Assembly: GCA_003225215.1 (NCBI GenBank)
Contig: QIBC01000092.1
Location: 1 to 32,907 of the forward strand
DNA: 32,907 nucleotides
From: Acidobacteriota bacterium
Lineage (GTDB): Bacteria > Acidobacteriota > Terriglobia > Terriglobales > Acidobacteriaceae
Direction of reading: 5' to 3'
Shown here: piece after piece, positions 17,054 through 26,060 of the stretch
Numbering within the stretch: position 1 is the first letter of the stretch
Layout: every line of letters starts with the position of its first letter
Notes under the pieces: generated by a model
Told to the model about the DNA's origin: nothing
What the model saw: only the letters and a program-made list of their open reading frames with translations
Database searches by the model: none
Program-made: the position numbers and the translations under genes

Positions 17054-19807
17054 CTACGCGGCGCTTGAAACAACAACTTTCCCTTTGAGTCCAGTCAGCT
17101 TACCTGCTTGCAAGTACGCTGCCGCATCGATGTTCCCATACAAGCGAATGAGCGATGCCACAGCACCGGTCCAGCCGGTTTGATGGCTTGCGCCCAGACC
17201 GGCTCCATTATCTCCGTGGAAGTACTCATAGAACAGAATATGGTCGCGCCAATGGGGATCCGTCTGGAACTTCTCCGTACCACCATAGACGGCGCGTCTT
17301 CCGCTCGCGTCTCGAGTGAAGATCCCGATCAGGCGATTGCCAATCTCTCGGCTGACCTCAAACAGGTTCATCAACTTGCCGGAGCCGGTCGGGCATTCGA
17401 CCTTGAAGGTGTCGCCATAGTACAGATAGAACTGCAGCAGCGCCCGAATCAGCAGAAGGTTAACGGGCATCCAGATCGGCCCGCGCCAATTCGAATTGCC
17501 GCCAAACATTCCCGAATTGGATTCGGCGGGCAGATAGTCGACGCGGAATTCTTCTCCGTGCACATGGACCACATACGGATGCTCGAGGTGGTAACGGGAC
17601 AGCGCGCGGATGCCATACGGACTGAGAAATTCGTTCTCGTCGAGCAGTTTCGAGAGAATCCGCCGCAACCGCTCGGGTGCGACTAACGCAAGTATGCCCC
17701 GCTCAGCGACTCCGTTATAGCCGGCTCCGGTGGGATGAATCGCCGAAGCGAGTCTTGGCATCCTGAGCAGCCGCTGGCGTATGTGCTCGACTGCTCGCGG
17801 CAGACGGTCACGGCTCTGCTTTTCCACGATAGTGGTGGCGCACAGCGGCAATATTCCCACGATGGATCGCACTTTCATGGGATATCCCTTGGAATTCGGC
17901 AGCCGCAACATATCGTAGTAGAAGCCGTCTTCCTCGTTCCAAAGTCCATTCTGGCTCACCCCATTGATCGCGGACGCGATCCAGAAGAAGTGCTCACAGA
18001 ACTTCACCACGAGTTCTTCGTAGGATGGATCGTAGGTCGCGAGCTCCACAGCAATTTGCAGCATGTTCTGCGAGAACAAGGCCATCCACGCCGTGCCATC
18101 GGCCTGCTCGATATGCCCCCCTGTCGGCAGCGCTGCGCTCCGATCGAAGACCCCAATGTTGTCGAGACCGAGAAAGCCGCCTTCAAACACGTTTCGACCG
18201 TCCGCATCCTTGCGATTGACCCACCAGGTAAAGTTGAAGAGCAGCTTGTTGAATGCCCGTTTCAGGAACTCCAGATCGCCTTCGCCACGCTGCTGTTTCT
18301 CCGTTTCATAAAGAAAAAGCGCGGCCAGGGCGTGAACGGGCGGATTGGTATCGCTGAAGTTCCATTCATACGCCGGAATCTGGCCGGACGGGTGCAGATA
18401 CATGGCATTGAGCACCAATTCGAGCTGGTGTTTTGCGAAATCGAGATCCACGATCCCCAGCGGTATGGTGTGGAATGCAAGATCCCATGCCGCATACCAG
18501 GGATACTCCCACTTGTCAGGCATCGACATCACGTCGGCATTAACCATGTGATACCACTCGCGATTACGGAGGACGCTCGCGGGAGTAGGTGAAGGGCTCT
18601 CCTCGTGTTCCTGCAGCCACTTGCTGGCATCGAGGAAATAGAATTGTTTTGTCCAAAGCATTCCCGCCAACGCTTGACGCATCACCTGTTGCTGATCGTC
18701 GTTCGTCGTCGTGGGCGTGATCGACTTGTAGAACTCATCGGCTTCATGCCGGCGAAGATCGAGCGTCCCGGTAAACTCCTTTGCGAACGGATCTGGTTCC
18801 TTTAAAGATTCAAGCAGCCGCCCAGGTTCAATGGTTGTGAGTCGTAGACGGATGCCCTGACTCTGGCCCGCAGCAACGTTGCACTTGTACAAAGCAGCCG
18901 CCTTGGTACCAAATTGTTTCGGATTGACCACGCGCTTATTTCCGGAAATGAGGTAATTGTGAAAGGCATCCTTCACGTAAGGAGTCTGATTCGACCCTCT
19001 CCACAACCGCTCGTTGTTAGTCTCATTTTCCGTGAATAAAAGATCGGGGGCGCCGTCTGCATAAAGAAAGTACGAAGGAAGAGTCTGATGGCTCGCTTGA
19101 ATGGTGGCTACGTTGCGTGGTGAATCACCGCGCTTGAGCAGCGGGCGAGCTTCGCCTTCAGACCCTGACCAGGTGTTGCGGAACCAAAGGGTTGGAAGCA
19201 GATGCAAGGTTGCTGGTTCCGCTGCCCGATTGCTGATGGTGATGGCTACAAGCACATCTTCGGGCGATTTTTTTGCGTATTCCACGAAGACATCGAAGTA
19301 TCTGTTCTCATCAAAGGCTCCGGTGTCGAGGAGCTCATATTCGAAGTCGTTGCGCGTACGCTTGCGATTTGCGCGTACGAGATCCTCGTACGGATAAGCG
19401 CACTGCGGATACTTGTACAGATATTTCATGTACGAGTGCGTGGGAGTGCTATCGAGATAGAAGTAATATTCCTTTACGTCTTCTCCGTGATTGCCCTCGC
19501 TATTCGTTAGTCCGAATAATCTCTCTTTCAGAATTGGATCGCGACCGTTCCAAAGTGCAAGGGCGAAGCACAGCAGTTGTTGATCGTCGGAGATGCCGGC
19601 AAGACCGTCCTCTCCCCACCGGTATGCCCGGGAGCGCGCCTGATCGTGCGTGAAGTAGTCCCAGGCGTCGCCGGTTACGCTGTAGTCCTCGCGAACCGTT
19701 CCCCACTGGCGCTCGCTGAGATAAGGGCCCCACTTTCGCCATGGAGTCCCATTTTGCTTCGCTTCTGACAACCTTAGTTGTTCAGGATTCTGCGGCGCGC
19801 TTGACAT
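17054..19807 (-). CDS. GH63-like glucosidase (917 aa)
   Basis: GTPWRKWGPYLSERQWGTVREDYS...DAWDYFTHDQARSRAYRWGEDG, WYAAWDLAFHTIPLG, NWRGPIWMPVNLLLIRALLQFY. Confidence 0.85.
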   Translation of the reverse strand: MSSAPQNPEQLRLSEAKQNGTPWRKWGPYLSERQWGTVREDYSVTGDAWDYFTHDQARSRAYRWGEDGLAGISDDQQLLCFALALWNGRDPILKERLFGLTNSEGNHGEDVKEYYFYLDSTPTHSYMKYLYKYPQCAYPYEDLVRANRKRTRNDFEYELLDTGAFDENRYFDVFVEYAKKSPEDVLVAITISNRAAEPATLHLLPTLWFRNTWSGSEGEARPLLKRGDSPRNVATIQASHQTLPSYFLYADGAPDLLFTENETNNERLWRGSNQTPYVKDAFHNYLISGNKRVVNPKQFGTKAAALYKCNVAAGQSQGIRLRLTTIEPGRLLESLKEPDPFAKEFTGTLDLRRHEADEFYKSITPTTTNDDQQQVMRQALAGMLWTKQFYFLDASKWLQEHEESPSPTPASVLRNREWYHMVNADVMSMPDKWEYPWYAAWDLAFHTIPLGIVDLDFAKHQLELVLNAMYLHPSGQIPAYEWNFSDTNPPVHALAALFLYETEKQQRGEGDLEFLKRAFNKLLFNFTWWVNRKDADGRNVFEGGFLGLDNIGVFDRSAALPTGGHIEQADGTAWMALFSQNMLQIAVELATYDPSYEELVVKFCEHFFWIASAINGVSQNGLWNEEDGFYYDMLRLPNSKGYPMKVRSIVGILPLCATTIVEKQSRDRLPRAVEHIRQRLLRMPRLASAIHPTGAGYNGVAERGILALVAPERLRRILSKLLDENEFLSPYGIRALSRYHLEHPYVVHVHGEEFRVDYLPAESNSGMFGGNSNWRGPIWMPVNLLLIRALLQFYLYYGDTFKVECPTGSGKLMNLFEVSREIGNRLIGIFTRDASGRRAVYGGTEKFQTDPHWRDHILFYEYFHGDNGAGLGASHQTGWTGAVASLIRLYGNIDAAAYLQAGKLTGLKGKVVVSSAA

Positions 19808-20154
19808 GATCAGACCTCGACATTTGAGCCGGAAGCAGACGACAGTGGCTCTCGAATGACGGCAGAAGGCAATCCTGAATCACATGCGACTTAGGAGGTA
19901 CTGTAAGTTCTCACAGTGCGCGATCTCGGTATTCCCCCAAACAGTCGCGATTCATTTGTGGCGTTTCCGAGTCGCGAGCAGCTGTAACTAGCAGATTCTT
20001 GGGAGATAAGAGCTCGGAATCGAGTGGATCATGCGACATCAATTCAAAATGGCCACGCTGCGCGGGAATGACAGGGGCGAACTGTCGGAACGCTCAGTTA
20101 CCGGTGATTCATAAAGGGGGCACACTCTAAATCAATTGCGGGAGCCCTTTATGA

Positions 20155-20385
20155 CAAGAACTCAAAGCAAAGGGCTTCAAAGGTCCAATCGTTTTCCTGA
20201 CGGTGCAGGAGGATGAGGACTATATCTTCGCCGCTCAAGCCCTCGGTGCGCTGGGGTACGTCCTGAAATCCCGAATGCGAACCGATCTTTTATCGGCAAT
20301 CGACGAGGCGCTGGCGGGCCGCGCATTCATATCGTCCATATCGTCGCAATCTGCGCTTCAGTGGATGCGAAAAGCCGCTGACTAG
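20155..20385 (+). pseudogene. Response-regulator remnant (N-terminal half missing)
   Basis: After an in-frame TGA: QELKAKGFKGPIVFLTVQEDEDYIFAAQALGALGYVLKSRMRTDLLSAIDEALAGRAFIS, i.e. the second half of a receiver domain with no DD...D half. Confidence 0.65.
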
Positions 20386-20447
20386 CAACGACGAAGTCGA
20401 TCCAACCGGATCCACTCTCTTGATCCCTACCTATCCAACCTCTCGCA

Positions 20448-20597
20448 TCAGCGCCACATCTCGCGAATGCGCTGCCACTGACGCTCCTGTCTGCGATGCT
20501 CGGTTTGGAATACCAGAGAAACGATCAATAACATTCCAGCGGCTCCGAAAATCACGCCGCACCAGACTCCCGAAAGGAATACAGCACTATCCGCCAT
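20448..20597 (-). CDS. Small single-TM protein (49 aa)
   Basis: MADSAVFLSGVWCGVIFGAAGMLLIVSLVFQTEHRRQERQWQRIREMWR: one TM helix plus basic tail. Below the cutoff of the supplied ORF track. Confidence 0.4.
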   Translation of the reverse strand: MADSAVFLSGVWCGVIFGAAGMLLIVSLVFQTEHRRQERQWQRIREMWR

Positions 20598-20803
20598 GAC
20601 TGCGCGACCTCACCGCGTCCGCCGGAGAGTTCAGCCCGTGGCGCGAGACGCCTCACAAGCGGAATACTATTCCAACTCTGAAGCCGGCGAGACACAACTG
20701 TCAGGGTTAGCAGGAGCAACTTGCAATTGTGCTAGACCGAGACTGTTTCGCTTGCAGACTTGTTGAACATCACTTCCTGGACAGCCCTGCCTGAGTCCCC
20801 AGT

Positions 20804-21268
20804 TCATTCCGTCCCAGATCTTCGTGCACGAAAAAATCCACGCAATAACTCAGAACACTCCGCTTCCAGGATTCCGCCCACTACTTCCATTTTGTGGTTC
20901 AGCCGCGGATGGTTCAGCACGTTCATCGCGGAATCGACCGCCCCGGCCTTCGGGTCACCGGTTCCATAGATAAGGGCCTTTAGCCGTGCGTGCACCAAAG
21001 CCCCGGCACACATGGCGCAGGGTTCGATGATCACGTACATTTCGCAGCCTTCGAGTCGATGGTTACCGAGATGGGCCCCGGCCGCGCGCAATGCGACGAT
21101 TTCTGCGTGCGCAGAGGGATCATGATCCTGCAAATTGCGGTTTTGTCCCGTGGCCACCAACTCGCCGTTTTTGACAATCACCGCACCAACCGGCACTTCA
21201 CCGGCTTGTTGCGCGGCCTTCGCCTCGTCAAGGGCTCGCTGCATCCATAACTCACGCTCCGAAAGCAT
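20804..21268 (-). CDS. tadA: tRNA-specific adenosine deaminase TadA
   Basis: WMQRALDEAKAAQQAGEVPVGAVIV, DPSAHAEIVALRAA, EPCAMCAGALVHAR, YGTGDPKAGAV. Confidence 0.93.
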   Translation of the reverse strand: MLSERELWMQRALDEAKAAQQAGEVPVGAVIVKNGELVATGQNRNLQDHDPSAHAEIVALRAAGAHLGNHRLEGCEMYVIIEPCAMCAGALVHARLKALIYGTGDPKAGAVDSAMNVLNHPRLNHKMEVVGGILEAECSELLRGFFRARRSGTE

Positions 21269-21681
21269 AGAGGCCGATTGTAAGGCTCAACCTTAGCGCC
21301 GAAGGCGCGACAAGCCATGGTTGCCCGAATAAGACACAGATTGAGCTTGTCCTTTTTTTGGGGCGCGAAGCCGCAGGCTTGATGGACCTGTGAACCGCTC
21401 ACCCGAAGGCTGATGCCGTGGAACCATCGTCGCAGAGGTTGAGTAATAACTATTTGATAAACGCAGTCACATTGGTAAGCGTTCATTTCGGGCCTTCAAT
21501 CCCGCAGCTCCGCTCGGTGCGGTTGTAACGATTCGTAAATTTCGTATTTAGGGAAACCCCGCCCTAGTAACCATTCTCTAACTGCCCATGGTGACAGTTC
21601 GCGTGTGCCACTCGGGCTGAATCAAGCACCCACGATGTCCGGCAATTCCGGCCGGGCAGGAGAGATCAAGAGGAGTAGCTC

Positions 21682-22467
21682 ATGAAGAAAGTGTTCTTTA
21701 CATGCTCTGCACTGCTGCTGTCTGCCGGCATCGCTGTCGGCCAGACATCCAGCACAACCGACCCGAACAGTCAGAATCAAACACCGGCTGCGACAAGTTC
21801 AACCAGCCAGAATCCGTCATCGACTTCCAGCACGACGCCGTCCACCAGCAGCAGCAGCTCTGATATGAGCCAATCGGCAACACCGTCGAGCTCAAGCCAG
21901 AGCAGCGCAACTCCGAGCAACACGGCGCCGAGCGCGACCTCCGGTCAGACATCGACGAGCCCAGCGGCTTCCGACCAGACGTCGAGCCAAGCAAATCCAA
22001 CTGCAGCTCCTTCGAGCACAAGCACGACCGACCAGAACGCCGCTACGGCTCCCGGAGCGACCTCGAGCTCAAGCTCGACGAGCGCTTCGCCCAGCTCAAG
22101 CTCCAGCAGCACGACGCCCAGCAGCAACGCTGCCGCGCCGAGTTCATCCAGCACGTCCACCTCGACCAGCACAACTGATCAGAGTGCACCGGCGGCAGCC
22201 GCTGCGCCGTCTGCTTCTTCGTCTTCGACCAGCACGACCGACCAGAGCGCCCCGGCCGCTTCCAGCACGACAACCGGCAGCAACGCTGCTGACCAGTCTG
22301 CCGCGAGCACGCAATCGAACGCTGCCAGCGCTGATCAGAACGCCAATGCCAGCAACAACGCAAGTAACGCGAACGGACTGCCCCAGACGGCATCTCCGCT
22401 CCCGCTGCTCGGGCTGCTCGGCTTCGGCTCTTTCCTTACGGGATTAGTCGCACGTTTCCGTAAGTAG
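21682..22467 (+). CDS. Ser/Thr/Ala-rich low-complexity secreted protein with C-terminal LPQTA + TM + basic tail
   Basis: Signal peptide MKKVFFTCSALLLSAGIAVG, ~200 aa of S/T/A-rich sequence, C-terminus LPQTASPLPLLGLLGFGSFLTGLVARFRK; GAGGAG SD. Confidence 0.8.
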   Translation: MKKVFFTCSALLLSAGIAVGQTSSTTDPNSQNQTPAATSSTSQNPSSTSSTTPSTSSSSSDMSQSATPSSSSQSSATPSNTAPSATSGQTSTSPAASDQTSSQANPTAAPSSTSTTDQNAATAPGATSSSSSTSASPSSSSSSTTPSSNAAAPSSSSTSTSTSTTDQSAPAAAAAPSASSSSTSTTDQSAPAASSTTTGSNAADQSAASTQSNAASADQNANASNNASNANGLPQTASPLPLLGLLGFGSFLTGLVARFRK

Positions 22468-22486
22468 CCAGTAAACCAAAATCACC

Positions 22487-22519
22487 AACGCCCGAGACGT
22501 AGAGTCTCGGGCGTTTTTT
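22487..22519 (+). terminator. Rho-independent terminator
   Basis: AACGCCCGAGAC-gtaga-GTCTCGGGCGTT followed by a T run: perfect 12-bp stem. Confidence 0.95.
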
Positions 22520-22526
22520 CTTTCGC

Positions 22527-22721
22527 GGTAGAGACGCAGCATGCTGCGTCTTTCACCATGCCGCGTGAGAGTGGAAAAAGAATGGGATGCGCTGGCCCTA
22601 CTCGCCTTCGGCCCGAAGCCTAAGATTATCGGATCTGCCTGAACCCTTTGCTTTCGAACACTTGGCGCGCTCAACGAGTGCTGCCATCTGACGCGATGAC
22701 GCAGCGTGTTGCGTCTCTACC
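22527..22721. repeat. Palindrome-bounded intergenic element, locus 2 (195 bp)
   Basis: Left GGTAGAGACGCAGCATGCTGCGTC (22527-22550); right GACGCAGCGTGTTGCGTCTCTACC (22698-22721). Confidence 0.85.
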
Positions 22722-22754
22722 GGCACCTATGAATTGACCCGATATACTTCTTCT

Positions 22755-24311
22755 GTGTCATTCGAAGAAAACCAATATCAACTGCGTCGCGACAAGCTAA
22801 AGCAGATCGAAGCTCTTGGACAGGAGAGCTATCCCCGTAAGTTCGAGTCCACGCACTCCATTCCAGAGATTCTCGCTAAGTACTCCGATTCGACCGGGGA
22901 GCAACTGGAGCGTGAGCGAGTCAACGTCCGCGTTGCCGGGCGCCTTATGTCGATTCGAGGACAAGGCAAAGCTGGATTTGCCCATCTGCAGCAGGCAGGC
23001 AAGCGGTTGCAGATTTACGTGAAGCTCGACTTTGTGGGCGAAACGGGATTTCAGCTCTACAAGCTGCTCGATCTCGGCGATTTCATCGGCGTGAGTGGGT
23101 ATCTGTTCCGAACGCGCACGAATGAACTATCGGTGCACGTAGAAGAGATCACATTTCTCGCCAAAGACCTTCTACCGCTGCCAGAGAAATACCACGGACT
23201 TTCCGATGTGGAACTCCGATATCGGCAGCGCTATGTCGATCTCAACATGACTCCCGAAGTGCGCGACGTCTTCATAGCGCGAAGCAAAGTTGTGAAGGCG
23301 ATTCGCTCATTTCTCGATGCTCGTGATTACATCGAAGTTGAGACGCCAATGATGCAGCCGATTGCGGGCGGAGCGGTGGCGCGTCCGTTCATCACGCACC
23401 ACAACACGCTCGACATTGATCTCTATCTGCGCATCGCGCCGGAGTTGTATCTGAAGCGCCTGATTGTCGGTGGGCTCGATCGCGTTTACGAGATCAATCG
23501 CAACTTTCGCAACGAAGGCATCTCCACGCAGCACAACCCCGAATTCACCATGCTGGAGTTCTATGAGGCTTATGCCGATTATCACGACTTGATGTCGCTC
23601 ACCGAGCAAATGCTGGCGCATGTGGCGCGCGAGGTAAATGGCACAACCGTAGTTTCTTACCAGGGACGTGAGATCGACTTCGGCAACTGGCAGCGCTTGT
23701 CGATGAGAGAAGCCATCATCAAGTACTGGCCAGAAACCTGCGCGCCTGCCTCGCAGATCTCCGACTTCTCCAGTGCCAATTCGGTACGGAAGCTCGTCGA
23801 GCGGCTGAATGCAACACACACTCCGCATATGCCGTACGATCCTGACGAACCCGCCGGGAAGACTATCGCGAATATGTTTGAAGCTGTGGCCGAGGAACAC
23901 CTCTGGCAACCGACGATTCTTTATGACTTCCCCGTCGCGATCTCCCCGCTGTCGAAGAACAAGAAGGATGAACCGGAATGGGTCGAGCGCTTCGAGATTT
24001 TTATCGGCGGCCTGGAGATTGGAAATGCTTTCAGCGAGCTGAACGATCCTGAAGAGCAACGCCGTCGCTTCGAGCAGCAGCTCTCAGAACGGGAGCGCGG
24101 CGATGAGGAAGCACACGCGATGGACGAAGACTATATTCGGGCGCTTTCTTACGGCATGCCTCCAACCGGCGGCGAGGGAATAGGCATTGATCGTTTGACG
24201 ATGCTGCTCACGGATTCCAAATCGATTCGCGATGTAATTCTCTTCCCGCTGTTGCGGCCACAAAAGCAGGAAGATGAAGTAATGCAGGAAGCCACGGGCA
24301 CAGGCGCTTAG
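22755..24311 (+). CDS. lysS: Lysyl-tRNA synthetase (class II)
   Basis: [124 protein letters not shown] 22755 is preferred; TTG 22734 in the track is an alternative. Confidence 0.96.
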   Translation: MSFEENQYQLRRDKLKQIEALGQESYPRKFESTHSIPEILAKYSDSTGEQLERERVNVRVAGRLMSIRGQGKAGFAHLQQAGKRLQIYVKLDFVGETGFQLYKLLDLGDFIGVSGYLFRTRTNELSVHVEEITFLAKDLLPLPEKYHGLSDVELRYRQRYVDLNMTPEVRDVFIARSKVVKAIRSFLDARDYIEVETPMMQPIAGGAVARPFITHHNTLDIDLYLRIAPELYLKRLIVGGLDRVYEINRNFRNEGISTQHNPEFTMLEFYEAYADYHDLMSLTEQMLAHVAREVNGTTVVSYQGREIDFGNWQRLSMREAIIKYWPETCAPASQISDFSSANSVRKLVERLNATHTPHMPYDPDEPAGKTIANMFEAVAEEHLWQPTILYDFPVAISPLSKNKKDEPEWVERFEIFIGGLEIGNAFSELNDPEEQRRRFEQQLSERERGDEEAHAMDEDYIRALSYGMPPTGGEGIGIDRLTMLLTDSKSIRDVILFPLLRPQKQEDEVMQEATGTGA

Positions 24312-24313
24312 TC

Positions 24314-25771
24314 GTGGGATTCGCGTTCGATTCCGAAACTCGGCGCCGCCTAGGCTATCGTCTAATCGATCACATTGACCGATATTTCGAGTCTCTGCCA
24401 ACTCGTCCGGTGCAGTTGCCGGAAGACCAGCGCACGTTCGGCCAGCTGACCGCAACTTTGCCCGAGTTCGGCGATAACGCCGCCCAGGTGCTCGACGACC
24501 TCTGCACTGAGCTGATCGACAAAGGCTTCCACGTTCCCGCCGCGAATTACTTCGGCCTAATGAATCCCACGCCGACGTATATGGCTGTCCTGGCTGAGGC
24601 ATTCGTTGCTGCGCTGAATCCGCAGTTGGCCACTCTTGCACGCTCTCAGCTTGCTTCGAAGATCGAGCAGGAGATGATTCGCTGGATCGGCGAACGTGTA
24701 GGCTGGAATCGTCCATTCAGCGGGACGTTTACGAGCGGCGGAAATGAAGCCAACTTCTCTGCCTTGGCTCTGGCGCTGACGGCAAAATTTCCCAATGTCG
24801 TAAATGACGGCGTGCGCTCGATTCACGGAGCTCCCGTCGTGTACGCCGCCTCGGAGGCACATCACTCGCTAGATAAATCCACCGGGCTGCTCGGCATTGG
24901 GCGTAACGCGGTCAGGCGCATCGCCGTCACGAATCGCATTCAGATGGATTTGGGCCAGCTCCAGCGCGTGGTCTGTGAAGACCTTGCTGCCGGACACCTG
25001 CCGTTTTGCGTTGTGGCTACGGCGGGCACGACGAACTCCGGCGCTATCGATGATTTGCGGGCGATCGCACGGTTTTGCCGCGAGCAAAATCTATGGATGC
25101 ACGTGGACGGGGCTTATGGTGCAGCAGCGATCTTCAGCGATAAGCATCGGAGTCTCGTGCACGGGATCGAACAAGCGGATTCCATTACCGTCGATCCGCA
25201 CAAATGGCTTGCAATGCCGTTTGCGGCTGGGGTTGTGCTCACATCACATCCGGATTTGCTGAAGACTACCTTTAGTGTGATGACCCCTTACATGCCGAAG
25301 CTGAACACGCCGCTTCCACCGGAGAACTTTGCCATCAGCACGCAATGGACTCGGCGCATGAACTCCCTCAAGCTATGGCTCACACTGAAGGTCCATGGAC
25401 GCCAGGCTTACGAAGAGCATATCGATCGCCAGATTCAACTCGCCGAGTGGTTTAACGTACAGGTCGCGGACTCGCCACATTTCAAACTTTTCGCGCCGCC
25501 GATGCTGCCGATCTTCAACCTTTGCTTGAGAGAGTCGCTGAATACTCAGGAAAACAATGCGCAAACGCTTCAGGCGATTGTGAACGAGGTCACACGCGAC
25601 GGTCAGCAGTGGATTTCAACTACCCTCGTCAGCGGCCACACGGTCATCCGCGTAATGATCATCAGCTACCTCACCGAGCAGAAGCACCTCGAGGAGCTGT
25701 TGCAACGCTTAGATAAAGCCGCCGAAAGGCTGCTGCGATCTCATAAGCCAACAACTCAGGCAGTACCTTGA
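24314..25771 (+). CDS. PLP-dependent group II decarboxylase (aromatic amino acid/glutamate decarboxylase-like)
   Basis: NYFGLMNPTPTYMAVLAEA, FTSGGNEANFSALALAL, ASEAHHSLDKSTGLLGIG, HVDGAYGAAAIF, SITVDPHKWLAMPFAAG (PLP Lys). Confidence 0.9.
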   Translation: MGFAFDSETRRRLGYRLIDHIDRYFESLPTRPVQLPEDQRTFGQLTATLPEFGDNAAQVLDDLCTELIDKGFHVPAANYFGLMNPTPTYMAVLAEAFVAALNPQLATLARSQLASKIEQEMIRWIGERVGWNRPFSGTFTSGGNEANFSALALALTAKFPNVVNDGVRSIHGAPVVYAASEAHHSLDKSTGLLGIGRNAVRRIAVTNRIQMDLGQLQRVVCEDLAAGHLPFCVVATAGTTNSGAIDDLRAIARFCREQNLWMHVDGAYGAAAIFSDKHRSLVHGIEQADSITVDPHKWLAMPFAAGVVLTSHPDLLKTTFSVMTPYMPKLNTPLPPENFAISTQWTRRMNSLKLWLTLKVHGRQAYEEHIDRQIQLAEWFNVQVADSPHFKLFAPPMLPIFNLCLRESLNTQENNAQTLQAIVNEVTRDGQQWISTTLVSGHTVIRVMIISYLTEQKHLEELLQRLDKAAERLLRSHKPTTQAVP

Positions 25772-25885
25772 AGCGTTTCAGATTTGCGTTGCTACGCGAG
25801 AACTGTTGCGGTAGCTTCCTAAGAGAGGAGGGTTCGAATGGAACAAATACCGAGCGCTACATCCATTAGAATCCGCGAAAATAAA

Positions 25886-26040
25886 TTCCCTGCTGATTCC
25901 CTGCTTTTTCCCTGGGCACTCTCGTCTTCTCCTGTATCCATGCAGGTTTGAGCTCTCAAAACAATTTCGCTGTTAAATTCGCTCATATTTTCCCTGATAG
26001 CTCCCTGATATCTCCTGATCAGGGAAACAGCAGGGAATTT
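25886..26040. repeat. Cluster of short TCCCTG(A/C)T repeats with inverted copies
   Basis: ATTCCCTGCTG-ATTCCCTGCT-TTTTCCCTGGG at 25886-25916; TTTTCCCTGATAG-CTCCCTGATAT-CTCCTGATCAGGGAAACAGCAGGGAATTTTT at 25988-26040. Confidence 0.65.
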
Positions 26041-26060
26041 TTATGCGACAGGAACCGTGG

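Noticed and set aside
17735-18592. 285-aa and other plus-strand ORFs under the GH63-like gene
   Set aside because: Antisense to a strongly recognisable glucosidase; typical high-GC shadow ORFs.
21698-22393. Antisense ORFs rich in Leu/Glu or Cys/Ser opposite the Ser/Thr-rich gene
   Set aside because: Low-complexity shadow frames of the repetitive coding sequence.
25886-26040. Possible CRISPR array
   Set aside because: The repeated unit is only ~7-11 bp, spacing is too short, there are no spacers, and no cas genes are in the window.
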